From Coprococcus sp. (GTDB taxonomy: Bacteria > Bacillota > Clostridia > Lachnospirales > Lachnospiraceae), in NCBI GenBank assembly GCA_016297325.1, contig JAEDGW010000050.1:1-18255 (forward strand): a DNA stretch of 18,255 nt, given 5' to 3'. Shown piece after piece: positions 6,672 through 14,740 of this stretch (position 1 is the stretch's first letter; each line of letters begins with the position of its first letter). The notes under the pieces are model-generated. The model had not been told where the DNA came from. It was given only the letters and a program-made list of their open reading frames with translations, and ran no database searches. The position numbers and the translations under genes were made by a program.

Positions 6672-8343
6672 CTGTATCTCTCCTTTTCTTCAACGGGTTC
6701 TTTATCTGTATTGTATTCTTCTTCTGTCCATCTTTTCTGTAATTTTCCTTCTTCTGGGAACCTTCACTGACTGATTCGTCCTCATCGGAAATCTCATTCT
6801 CAGCTATCTTAGGAATATATTTCTTAAGGGTAAATACCATAGTAGTTCCCTTGCCAACCTGACTTGTGGCGTATATATTGCCGCCGTGTTCCTCAACTAT
6901 CTTCTTGCAGATAGCAAGTCCCAGGCCGCTTCCGCCCCTCGACTGTCTGGCACTGTCAGCCCTGTACATTCTGTCAAATATATGTGGCAGGCTCTCTGAA
7001 TCTATTCCACGGCCATTGTCACTTATGGCGATCTTCACCTCAGCATCATTGTCATATACGTTGATATCTATCTGTCCATACTCTTTATCCATGTACTTTA
7101 TGGAGTTCGTCACGATGTTGTTTATAACTCTCTTAAGCTGATCCGGATCAACTATGACCATCACATCATCATCACAGTAATTCTTATATGTGAGCGTCAT
7201 GTTCTTCGACATCAGTGTGGCATGGACTTCCTCCATACAGTCATTGAAATAATCCTTCACGGACACCCTGTGGAACTCATACGGGATCGCATTATTGTTG
7301 ATGTTGGTGTACAGTGAAAGCTCATTTATCAGGCTGTCCATCTCGTTCGCCTTGCTGTATATCATCTTCAGATATCTGTCACGCTTCTCCGGAGTGTCCG
7401 CAACACCATCCATGATTCCCTCGACATAACCCTTGATAGTCGTTATAGGGGTTCTGAGATCGTGGGATATATTGCTTATGAGCTGCCTGTTCTCCTCCTC
7501 ATACCGCATCTTGGCCTTTGTGAAATCGCTGAGTTTCTGCCTCATATTCTCAAATGACTCGCACAGCTCACCAACCTCATCCTCACGGTTAGTTCCAATA
7601 TCGATCTTCTCATCAAGATTGCCTGATCCCATGCGCTCCGCAGCTTCCTTCAGTTTTACCAGAGGGTTTACAAACTGCTGATATACAAGGAAAGCAACGA
7701 CTCCGCTGAGGATAACCATGATTATGACCATCAATATAGTATAACCAAATATAGTTTCTCTGAACCTGTCCATATATCTGCCATAATATGTAAGCATATA
7801 TATGTCCACATCCTGTCCATCGCATACATATGTGATCTGATTACACAGATACAGGGATGGCTGGGTCATAAGGTATTCCTGAACCCGTATTCCGCTGCTC
7901 TCATCCTCGTCATCCATATCCTGTGAATCATCAGACTCTATGGCATTTATATTCGCACTTGTGTCATTCTTCTGAAGCTGTTTCTTCAGCGCATCAGAGA
8001 AATTGTCCACACCCACATACAAATACTCCTCATCAACCTTGACAACAACATTCGTATTGTTTGCCATTGCCTTGGTATTCAGAGCCTGTGCATTTGCCTC
8101 ATCCAGATAATACCCAGGGTCGCTCTTGACCTTGTTGATAACCTGTTCACGTTGAGCGGATATCGCTTTGTATACATCATTCACCGGATCACTTGCCGAG
8201 TACAGCCACTGAAGTGAGTGATCCTTGCCGTAGGTTCCTGTTATAAAATATCTGCCTATGATCATGGTTCCTATGATCATGGATACAAATGCTGAAAGCC
8301 ATATAATTATAATTGCAACTTTTACTTTTTTCGTGATATTCAT
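6649..8343 (-). CDS. Membrane sensor histidine kinase with HAMP domain
   Basis: This is the sensor partner of the following response regulator. The 564 residues contain membrane helix 1 (about 8-30), an extracellular sensor region (about 36-195), membrane helix 2 (about 198-221), and HAMP (about 222-275). HisKA has the phosphoacceptor H294 in NISHDLRTP. The ATPase domain has the N box RVINNIVTNSIKY (405-417), the G1 box DNGRGI (442-447) and the G2 box GSGLGL (471-476). All catalytic motifs are intact. The extracellular region carries an acidic stretch (about 138-149, rich in Asp/Glu). A charged tail follows the ATPase domain. A GTG start at 8358 is possible, but ATG 8343 has GGGAG 8 nt upstream and gives a normal N-terminus, so it is preferred. 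Ligand unknown. Confidence 0.95.
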   Translation of the reverse strand: MNITKKVKVAIIIIWLSAFVSMIIGTMIIGRYFITGTYGKDHSLQWLYSASDPVNDVYKAISAQREQVINKVKSDPGYYLDEANAQALNTKAMANNTNVVVKVDEEYLYVGVDNFSDALKKQLQKNDTSANINAIESDDSQDMDDEDESSGIRVQEYLMTQPSLYLCNQITYVCDGQDVDIYMLTYYGRYMDRFRETIFGYTILMVIIMVILSGVVAFLVYQQFVNPLVKLKEAAERMGSGNLDEKIDIGTNREDEVGELCESFENMRQKLSDFTKAKMRYEEENRQLISNISHDLRTPITTIKGYVEGIMDGVADTPEKRDRYLKMIYSKANEMDSLINELSLYTNINNNAIPYEFHRVSVKDYFNDCMEEVHATLMSKNMTLTYKNYCDDDVMVIVDPDQLKRVINNIVTNSIKYMDKEYGQIDINVYDNDAEVKIAISDNGRGIDSESLPHIFDRMYRADSARQSRGGSGLGLAICKKIVEEHGGNIYATSQVGKGTTMVFTLKKYIPKIAENEISDEDESVSEGSQKKENYRKDGQKKNTIQIKNPLKKRRDTDEQDIDN

Positions 8344-8386
8344 ATTCTCAACTCCCACGTCTACTATAACATGAAACCACCCGGCC

Positions 8387-8414
8387 AGTGTATGAAGTTT
8401 TTATAAACTGTGAA
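8387..8414 (-). promoter_or_regulatory. Possible promoter of the two-component genes
   Basis: On the minus strand TTCACA (8409-8414) and TACACT (8387-8392) are separated by 16 nt, in the gap between the MerR-type gene and the sensor kinase gene. The -10 match is only moderate. The kinase may equally be read through from the MerR-type gene, since no terminator lies between them. Confidence 0.33.
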
Positions 8415-8419
8415 GCGCT

Positions 8420-9079
8420 CTATCTGTTCTTTTTTCTGAACAGGCCACGCTTTTTGCCGCTCACCTCAGATGCAGCTATCTCCTGTCTTGCCTGCTGATA
8501 TTCACGGAGAGTTGAGTCCAGTTTTCTGTATCTTGCCTCCTCCTGCTCCTCCTTCTCCCTGATGATCACATCCATCTGCTTCATCACATCATCCGTCACC
8601 GCGGCTGAAACTGACTGGGTTATGACCTTCAGATTGTCCTTTATGGAGTTGCTGACTATCTTGTCCATCAGATTCTGAAACTGGGCCATCTTGAAGTCAA
8701 CGATCCTCGTATTTTCCTTATCATCGTCACAGCTCACACGTATCGTATCTATCTTTTTCACATCCAGCAGTCCACTCTCTTTTATCACATCAGTGGTATC
8801 AGCTTTTTCTACATCCTCTACAGAACTGTCCTCAGCCTCTCCGTCCAGAATGTCATACATTTTATGAGCTATATCCTTTATGGCCTTTAATTGTATGCCT
8901 CGATCCTTCAGTGTTTTCACCCTCTGAAGTATCTTAATATCACGCTCGCTGTAGCATCTGTGCCCCATCTCGTTTCTATGTATCTCGATATCAAGCTCTT
9001 CCTCCCAGTAACGAAGAACATGGGTCTCGACCTCGACCATAGCTGCCGCCTCACTTATGCTGTAAACCTTTTCTGCCAT
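8420..9079 (-). CDS. MerR-type helix-turn-helix protein with long helical and basic C-terminus
   Basis: This is a 219-residue DNA-binding protein. Residues 5-75 match a MerR-type winged helix-turn-helix: YSISEAAAMVEVETHVLRYWE, then RCYSERDIKILQRVKTLKDRGIQLKAI. Beyond it there is no ligand-sensing cysteine cluster and no drug-binding domain. Instead there is an acidic linker (about 78-100), a largely helical region, a run rich in Glu, Arg and Gln (about 175-205), and a basic tail GKKRGLFRKKNR. This layout recalls RacA-like proteins, which join a MerR-type domain to a coiled coil and a membrane-contacting tail, but sequence identity cannot be judged here. It has AAGGAGG before the ATG and its own promoter. 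It may regulate genes or have a structural chromosome role. Confidence 0.8.
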   Translation of the reverse strand: MAEKVYSISEAAAMVEVETHVLRYWEEELDIEIHRNEMGHRCYSERDIKILQRVKTLKDRGIQLKAIKDIAHKMYDILDGEAEDSSVEDVEKADTTDVIKESGLLDVKKIDTIRVSCDDDKENTRIVDFKMAQFQNLMDKIVSNSIKDNLKVITQSVSAAVTDDVMKQMDVIIREKEEQEEARYRKLDSTLREYQQARQEIAASEVSGKKRGLFRKKNR

Positions 9080-9153
9080 CTGTATATCCTCCTTATTCCT
9101 TGAACACCAGCAAATTTTAGTCGTTAAATAGCAAACTTGCCTTTCCAGATATA

Positions 9154-9182
9154 ATTTTAAGGATATTAACAGCCAGTCTCAA
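9154..9182 (-). promoter_or_regulatory. Predicted promoter of the MerR-type gene
   Basis: On the minus strand TTGAGA (9177-9182), 17 nt, then TAAAAT (9154-9159): five of six consensus bases in each box and ideal spacing. The leader would be about 65-70 nt. A 7-bp inverted repeat, ACGAATA (9182-9188) and TATTCGT (9220-9226), lies just upstream and could be a regulator site. Confidence 0.6.
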
Positions 9183-9227
9183 CGAATATCGTCATTCAAG
9201 TTTTTGCAGAAAACAGTATTATTCGTC

Positions 9228-9267
9228 AAAAAAACCTTCCGGAGCTGTCATGCTTTCCGAAAGGTTT
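9228..9267 (-). terminator. Strong intrinsic terminator of the FHA/SEDS/L,D-transpeptidase operon
   Basis: In the minus-strand RNA the arms AAACCUUUCGGA (9256-9267) and its near-complement (9232-9243) form a stem, with AGC/GCT pairing further in. A run of seven U residues follows directly. It lies about 45 nt after the lipoprotein stop codon and separates that operon from the MerR-type gene. Confidence 0.85.
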
Positions 9268-9311
9268 CCTGAATAGTTTTTATTCTTCGTCTTTATGATC
9301 GTTATATGCGA

Positions 9312-10178
9312 TCAGTTATTTATCTTTGTTATGAGAAAATGTCCATCATCCATCCATTTGAAATGAACATTCTTGTAATTGGTTCCTATGATGTATTCTG
9401 ATCCGTCTTCAGAAAGTCTGAGCTGATCCTTATCCTTGTCAGAATTAAGCGCCTTCAGAAGGATATCTGTGAATATGTGATCCGGATCAAGTGCCATGAG
9501 TTCATTCTCATTTGCCACCGACTGGCCTTCACCAAGTTCCTGAGGATAATAGACCATATCCTTCAGAGCATCCAGATCCTTGTCATTAAACACTTTTACG
9601 ATCCTGTCCGCAAATTCCTGGCTGCCTGTATCTATCTGATCCTGGACATCCGCTCTCTCCAGATATCTGTTCTCAAATGTGATGTGTGACAATATATCCC
9701 TGAGAACTTCATCCGTCGCCGTCACATACACATACAGGGAATAATTGATAGTTCCATCATTCCAGAATGCAATCCTTCCCGGATTCAACGTGTAAAATGT
9801 CGCATGGCATCCATGAACATCCGTGTATATCATGTCACCATTGCTGGTGTTGTCGACTCCCGCCAGAGTGTAGGATTCATATTTGTATGAACCCCTGAGT
9901 TCGGCCTTGACTCCATTATATCTGAAACTGACTATTCCTATATCTCCTGAAATCTTGTACTTTACGTCCGTTATGCCCCCACAGCTATGGTCTATATCAA
10001 GATATACACCTATCTGTGTCAGGTCGTCAGGAGATGACACCTCTCCGCTCTTCACCGCAGTCTGTGTACTTTTCTCATCATCTGACGCATCTCCGCATCC
10101 CGGCAGGATTGCCAGCATACAGATGGCTATCAATATACATATAATTTTCTTCATACCCATATCAGATATACGCTTCAT
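9312..10178 (-). CDS. Putative lipoprotein of unknown function
   Basis: This 288-residue exported protein has a basic start (MKRISDMGMKK), a hydrophobic core (IICILIAICMLAI) and a lipobox LPGC. It should be diacylated on that Cys and held on the outer face of the membrane. An Asp/Ser-rich linker follows. The middle looks beta-rich. The C-terminal section, from about FADRIVKVFNDKDLDALKDM onward, has the look of an NTF2/SnoaL-like fold, but I do not recognise the family. A TTG start at 10190, directly after the transpeptidase stop codon, is possible. ATG 10178 is preferred because GGAG sits 6 nt before it and gives a cleaner signal peptide. As the last gene of the envelope operon it may assist the preceding L,D-transpeptidase, which is inference from position. 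Confidence 0.82.
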   Translation of the reverse strand: MKRISDMGMKKIICILIAICMLAILPGCGDASDDEKSTQTAVKSGEVSSPDDLTQIGVYLDIDHSCGGITDVKYKISGDIGIVSFRYNGVKAELRGSYKYESYTLAGVDNTSNGDMIYTDVHGCHATFYTLNPGRIAFWNDGTINYSLYVYVTATDEVLRDILSHITFENRYLERADVQDQIDTGSQEFADRIVKVFNDKDLDALKDMVYYPQELGEGQSVANENELMALDPDHIFTDILLKALNSDKDKDQLRLSEDGSEYIIGTNYKNVHFKWMDDGHFLITKINN

Positions 10179-10190
10179 ATTCTGCTCCAA

Positions 10191-12128
10191 TTACCAGGCT
10201 ATTCCCTGATGACATCCCAGCTCCTTACACTTATATGCCATGGTAGGATCTGTAGGATCCCATGTATGGCTGTAGTCGAGCTGTACTGATGAAGGCTTAG
10301 GGAATGGGCCTTCTTCATTGCTTTCAAATATAGTTACCTTTGTTCCAAGTTCACAGTTATCATATATCCACTTTGCATCTCCCGCCTTAAGTCTTATACA
10401 TCCATGAGAACATGTAGTTCCGAGCTGGTTGTAAGCACTTACAGAGAGTGTGGTAGGATCCTGTGATCCATAGTATACTGAATGGAACAGTATATCACCT
10501 GTGATCAGTGTATCCCACTGTCCGTAGCAAGGGCCCATGAGTGTCCACCATCTGCCCTTCATAGGAGTGTAGAATGTTCCAACCGGTGTTGAATCTCCTC
10601 CTGAACATACAAATGCTTTTACAGGAATGATGTATCCGTTGTCGCCATCCTTTGCATATGCAGTAACAACATTCAGAGTCTTGTTTACCTTTATCTCATA
10701 TGAATCCTGCTTGCCGAGTACCGCATCCACATCGATGAGTCTCTGTCCATCTTTTCCAAAGTAGAACTTGTATCCATTTGCGTATGCCCATCTCTTCTGA
10801 TACATTACACCCTTCTCACCGAAGTAGTAGTAATTGCCGCCGAGATTGGTATATCCTGTGACAGGAGTTCCGCCATTTTTCAGATAATATGTATATTTGC
10901 CTACTGTTCTCCATCCGCTTGATGTGATAAGTGCGCCGTACTCAGTGAACAGATACAGCTTACCGTCTATCTTTGCAGGACCGGTGTATGCCACACCGTT
11001 GCTTCTGTAATACATCTTATTGCCGTGGTCTGTGGTGTACCAGCCTGTGTATGGCTTTCCATCTGAACCAAATCTGTAAGCTATGCCGTTTACCTTCTTT
11101 ACACCGCCTGTCAGATATCCGCCATTAGAGAAATTGTAATAATAACGGCTGCCATTCACCTTATGGACTCCGGTATATGCCTTTCCATCTGAGCCGAAAT
11201 AATATGTCTTGCCCTGCACTGTCTTCCAGCAGTTCTTCATCATCTGGCCATTTGCATTGAAATAGTAGTTATAGCTACCTACCTTGTGAAGGCCTACATA
11301 TGCATAGCCCTTCTGTGAGAAATAGTATCTGGCTCCATTCGCATTGACCCATACAGACTTCTTCATTGCACCGTCAGAACCAAAGTAGTAGTAGAATTTG
11401 CCAATCTTACGGATACCCTTTACAGCCTTGCTGTTGCTGCCAAAGTAGTATGTTCTTCCGTTCATCGTCTTCAGCATATTCTTCTGGATAACACCTGACG
11501 ACGCTGCGTAATATCTGTCGCTTCCAACACGGAATACAAGATTTCTCACGATTGTACCACCAGGTGCTGCATAATAGGTTCTGCCCTTGTAATTTATGAA
11601 ACTGCTTCTAACCGCTCTTCCTGAGCTTGCAAAATAGTAATAATACTTGCCGGCTTTTACGATCTTGTTTGTGACAGCTGCACCATTTGTCGCAAAGTAC
11701 ATCTTCTGATTGCCGTTCACCAGAGTAAGTCCTTTGGCCATGGCATTGCTTGTCTTGCTGAAATAATACAGCTTGCCATTTATATATGTAAGTCCTGAAG
11801 CCCTTGATCCGTCAGCCTTCAGATAATACGTCTTCTTGACATATTTGCCTTTGGAATTCTTCACATTGAGTGTGATGAAACGGTTTCTGAGCTTCACATT
11901 GTTCTTGTAGTAATACCACTTATTTCCAACATGATACCAGCCATTCTTACTAGCCGCAGGTGTTGCATAATCTTCCTGACCCGCATAGTCATCAGACGAA
12001 CTCTCTGCAGCATATACTGTGTATGATCTTCCACTATTTGAATCCCCGCCAACACTCACTCCTGCGACATTATTCGACATCAAAAGAGCCGCGGCTGTCA
12101 CCAACGCAATCTTTTTAAAATTAAACAT
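10191..12128 (-). CDS. Secreted L,D-transpeptidase (YkuD) with choline-binding-like wall repeats
   Basis: This 645-residue protein likely forms 3-3 peptidoglycan cross-links or attaches groups to stem peptides. An N-terminal signal peptide (KKIALVTAAALLM core) leads into about 18-20 aromatic-Gly repeats of roughly 20 residues (about 62-468, pattern GKxYYFGSDGxAxxG), of the choline-binding or cell-wall-binding type. The YkuD domain covers about 475-605, with His549 (in FHS) and the catalytic SHGCIRL motif (His575, Cys577, Arg579). All key residues are present. A short extra C-terminal tail contains CKELGC. The order 'repeats first, enzyme last' fits wall targeting before catalysis. It begins 25 nt after the SEDS gene in the same operon. 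Whether it binds choline on teichoic acid is unknown. Confidence 0.93.
   Translation of the reverse strand: MFNFKKIALVTAAALLMSNNVAGVSVGGDSNSGRSYTVYAAESSSDDYAGQEDYATPAASKNGWYHVGNKWYYYKNNVKLRNRFITLNVKNSKGKYVKKTYYLKADGSRASGLTYINGKLYYFSKTSNAMAKGLTLVNGNQKMYFATNGAAVTNKIVKAGKYYYYFASSGRAVRSSFINYKGRTYYAAPGGTIVRNLVFRVGSDRYYAASSGVIQKNMLKTMNGRTYYFGSNSKAVKGIRKIGKFYYYFGSDGAMKKSVWVNANGARYYFSQKGYAYVGLHKVGSYNYYFNANGQMMKNCWKTVQGKTYYFGSDGKAYTGVHKVNGSRYYYNFSNGGYLTGGVKKVNGIAYRFGSDGKPYTGWYTTDHGNKMYYRSNGVAYTGPAKIDGKLYLFTEYGALITSSGWRTVGKYTYYLKNGGTPVTGYTNLGGNYYYFGEKGVMYQKRWAYANGYKFYFGKDGQRLIDVDAVLGKQDSYEIKVNKTLNVVTAYAKDGDNGYIIPVKAFVCSGGDSTPVGTFYTPMKGRWWTLMGPCYGQWDTLITGDILFHSVYYGSQDPTTLSVSAYNQLGTTCSHGCIRLKAGDAKWIYDNCELGTKVTIFESNEEGPFPKPSSVQLDYSHTWDPTDPTMAYKCKELGCHQGIAW
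10725..11945 (-). repeat. Tandem wall-binding repeats coding region
   Basis: This part of the L,D-transpeptidase gene encodes about 18-20 degenerate repeats of roughly 60 bp. At DNA level the phrase for YYFGSDGK recurs with few changes (for example near 11175-11200 and 11050-11075), so unequal recombination could change copy number between strains. Confidence 0.8.
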
Positions 12129-12153
12129 AATCCTTCTCCCTCTTAATTAGGTT

Positions 12154-13353
12154 TTACATATCATTCAAATGTTTCTGATAGACTCTCCTGGTCTGCTGCC
12201 TTCTTATTCCGATACACATTCCACATTCCACCATGGTCATCAGAAGGGCAGATCCTCCTGAACTTATGAACGGAAGCGTAACACCTGTGTTTGGGAATAA
12301 ATTTGTAGCTACACTTACATTTATAACTATCTGGCAGACAAGATGTATCATCACTCCTATGACGATCATACTGCCAAAAACATTTGAAGACTCCTTTACT
12401 ATAACATACATCTGATATAACAGGTAGCCATAAAGCAGGAACAAAAGAACTGCTCCAACAACTCCAAGCTCCTCGCACACAATGGCAAATATCATATCGT
12501 TCTGGGCCTCTGGTATGGCTGAAAGCTTCTGTGTTCCATTTCCAAGACCTTTGCCGAGGAATGAACCGCTTCCTATGGCATACAGAGACTGGATAACCTG
12601 ATATCCCACGCTCTTTTCATACTTTTCTGTGTAAAGCCAGCCAAGAATTCTTCCCGCACGGAAGTCTTCCATCTGCTCGAGCTCCTCCTCAGTCGGAAGA
12701 TCCCTGATGGACATTCTGACATACACCACCGCAACAACTACTGCAACCAGCAAAAATATCAGATGGAATTTCCAGTTTTTGCTTGATATCAGAGTTGAAC
12801 AATAGCATATTCCAAGAACTACTATGCATGAACTGAGGTTTGTGGATATGAAAAGCAGGGCTGCCGCCTGGGCGCCAACCAGAACCCACAGCATCAGTAT
12901 AGTCTGCCACTTGTGCATCTCTCTCCATTTGCTGCTTATGTATGATGCGATAAATACGATCAGCAGAGTCTTTACGATATCTGCTATCTGTATTCTAAAC
13001 GGTATTCCCGGAATCTGTATCCATCTTGTGGCACCATTAACATTTACTCCGAGAGGTGTCACCAGCAATAATATCAGGATGGCTGACAGGATATAACAAG
13101 GCCATGCAAGTTTCTTGTAAAATCCATACGGAAGGTAGGCAAGTCCCCACATCGCTGCGGCGCCTCCCACGACAAATATCAACTGGCTCTTGAAATTGCT
13201 CATGGCAGTTCCATAGCTTGACGCACTGAATATCATGATAAGACCAAATGCAAGCAGGAACGTGATGGCAATTATCATCTTGTATATGGTTCCGGAAGTA
13301 TATCTGCTTTTCTGTTTGTCTGTGGAGTTATCCACTGTCACTGCATCACTCAT
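12154..13353 (-). CDS. SEDS-family peptidoglycan polymerase or lipid II transporter-like protein (FtsW/RodA/SpoVE type)
   Basis: This 399-residue multi-pass membrane protein belongs to the SEDS family, whose members polymerise glycan strands from lipid II in partnership with class B penicillin-binding proteins. Landmarks are an early FSASSYG motif (42-48), VNGATRWIQI (105-114), GYQVIQSLYAIGSGSFLGKGL (250-270), PEAQNDMIFAIVCEELG (281-297) with Asp286 at the position of the catalytic Asp, and NTGVTLPFISSGGSALL (355-371). About ten membrane helices are visible. The loop 215-232 is acidic. AAGGAG lies 7 nt before the ATG, which overlaps the previous gene by 8 nt. At residue 172, Asn replaces the Asp usual in the 'PDLGT' motif. 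No class B PBP gene lies in the window. FtsW, RodA and SpoVE subtypes cannot be separated here. Confidence 0.93.
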   Translation of the reverse strand: MSDAVTVDNSTDKQKSRYTSGTIYKMIIAITFLLAFGLIMIFSASSYGTAMSNFKSQLIFVVGGAAAMWGLAYLPYGFYKKLAWPCYILSAILILLLVTPLGVNVNGATRWIQIPGIPFRIQIADIVKTLLIVFIASYISSKWREMHKWQTILMLWVLVGAQAAALLFISTNLSSCIVVLGICYCSTLISSKNWKFHLIFLLVAVVVAVVYVRMSIRDLPTEEELEQMEDFRAGRILGWLYTEKYEKSVGYQVIQSLYAIGSGSFLGKGLGNGTQKLSAIPEAQNDMIFAIVCEELGVVGAVLLFLLYGYLLYQMYVIVKESSNVFGSMIVIGVMIHLVCQIVINVSVATNLFPNTGVTLPFISSGGSALLMTMVECGMCIGIRRQQTRRVYQKHLNDM

Positions 13354-14740
13354 TACTTATCTCCTTGATAAATTTATAGGCACTTATGATATCCGTCTCA
13401 AATAAATCTATACTATCTCTATAGTAGGGTTTTTCTATATCTATTGTGTCACATCCTATGTGGATCTTTCCTGTAGAATCGCTATTCCACTCAAGATCCA
13501 TGCATCTGCCCTTCTCATATGAGCTGACATCCGCCGTCTTTTTTATGCTCATATCTCCTATCTCTATATCGAGATTTGCGGTGTCATCTGCGAATACTAT
13601 ATCAAGTCCGGCCTCCATGTCACGGAGCACACCGCCTGTATCTATAGTCACCTTATAGGATGTTCCTACTGTATTATCCTCGTTTATATCATTTTTTTCA
13701 AATACAAATGATTTGCCATCTGCATCACTTATCGACAATCTGTATCTCTCAGCTATGTAATCACTGCCGAAGAAGTCGAGTGACACATCCACCTTCTGGT
13801 CGGATATATCGTTCGTATACAGTCTCACAAGCTCACCGTCATCATTTATGGCAAAATATATCCTTATATTCTCACCATTCATGATCTCATTCACAAATTG
13901 CTTTATATCATGTACCAAATCCGCCGTATTGTCAATGGCATCTATCTCCGGCATATAATCATCCAGAGATTTGTACACCTCATCCAGATTCACATCATGG
14001 GTTCCAAAACAATCATCAAGATAGCTGTTAAAATCATTCACATCAAAGTCCAGAGAATAGATATCACATTTCTGCTGTCTATCTCCGGCATCTATAGTCT
14101 CCTCGCCTTCATGGCGGCTGTCCATCTGCAGAAAATATTTCGCAGTCTTTGCAATTATACCGGATCTCGTCTTATCATTCTTCTGATCCATGTAATTGCC
14201 AGTCACAAAATTCATACAGTCCGCATAAGCCTTTCCAAATGCGTACACTGTCTCATTGTCTATGCCAAGTATCGATACAATCTGGGAATTGCTCATATTT
14301 GTTATGAGATTATCCGCATATTGTATCCTTATTGCCATGTCACCTATATATATGTAGGACGATCTCTGATTTGCAAACAGTTTGAAACTCTGATCGTTTA
14401 TCCCTGTCTCCAGAAGAAACTTCCTGTTATCAACATCTCTGTTCAGAGATATCTTCACATCATCCTCCGCAGAATCCTCAAACAGGAAATTCTGATTGCC
14501 ACTCAGCATACTGCTGCCCATGGCATATGTTCCATACTTCTGGTTCATTCCAGAATTCTCTGAAGTTTTTATAGTATTTGACATGGCCTCCACAAGTTTC
14601 ACCTGTGGCTTTCTCATCAGATGAAAAAGAATAATTGCAACAACCACAGCCGCCAGGATTATGACCGCTGCTATTATTTCAATTATTCTTTTTAAGATTT
14701 TCTTATTGTTTTTTGTATGCATATTCGTCATGACTCTCAT
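13346..14740 (-). CDS. Single-pass membrane protein with large extracytoplasmic domain, unknown function
   Basis: I do not recognise this 464-residue protein. It has a short basic N-terminus (TKNNKKILKRI), one hydrophobic helix (about residues 21-42, IIEIIAAVIILAAVVVAIILF) and then about 420 residues that should lie outside the membrane. The outer part is rich in Asp, Ser and Tyr and looks like mixed alpha and beta. The frame overlaps the previous gene by up to 38 nt. Starts at 14740, 14731 or 14722 are all possible and none has a good ribosome site, so translation probably depends on coupling; the last gives MHTKNNKK. Its 3' end overlaps the SEDS gene by 8 nt. Its position directly before a SEDS gene suggests an envelope scaffold or partner, which is inference only. 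Confidence 0.75.
   Translation of the reverse strand: MRVMTNMHTKNNKKILKRIIEIIAAVIILAAVVVAIILFHLMRKPQVKLVEAMSNTIKTSENSGMNQKYGTYAMGSSMLSGNQNFLFEDSAEDDVKISLNRDVDNRKFLLETGINDQSFKLFANQRSSYIYIGDMAIRIQYADNLITNMSNSQIVSILGIDNETVYAFGKAYADCMNFVTGNYMDQKNDKTRSGIIAKTAKYFLQMDSRHEGEETIDAGDRQQKCDIYSLDFDVNDFNSYLDDCFGTHDVNLDEVYKSLDDYMPEIDAIDNTADLVHDIKQFVNEIMNGENIRIYFAINDDGELVRLYTNDISDQKVDVSLDFFGSDYIAERYRLSISDADGKSFVFEKNDINEDNTVGTSYKVTIDTGGVLRDMEAGLDIVFADDTANLDIEIGDMSIKKTADVSSYEKGRCMDLEWNSDSTGKIHIGCDTIDIEKPYYRDSIDLFETDIISAYKFIKEISNE

Noticed and set aside
8344..8358. GTG start at 8358 for the sensor kinase
   Set aside because: It would use up the GGGAG that best serves as ribosome site for ATG 8343.
10725..11945. 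Possible CRISPR or satellite array because of regular repeats
   Set aside because: The periodicity follows codons of wall-binding repeats inside an intact frame; there are no identical repeats with unique spacers.
13898..14563. 221-codon plus-strand open frame
   Set aside because: It is long, but antisense to the membrane protein gene, rich in Ile/His from reverse-complement codon bias, and has no ribosome site.
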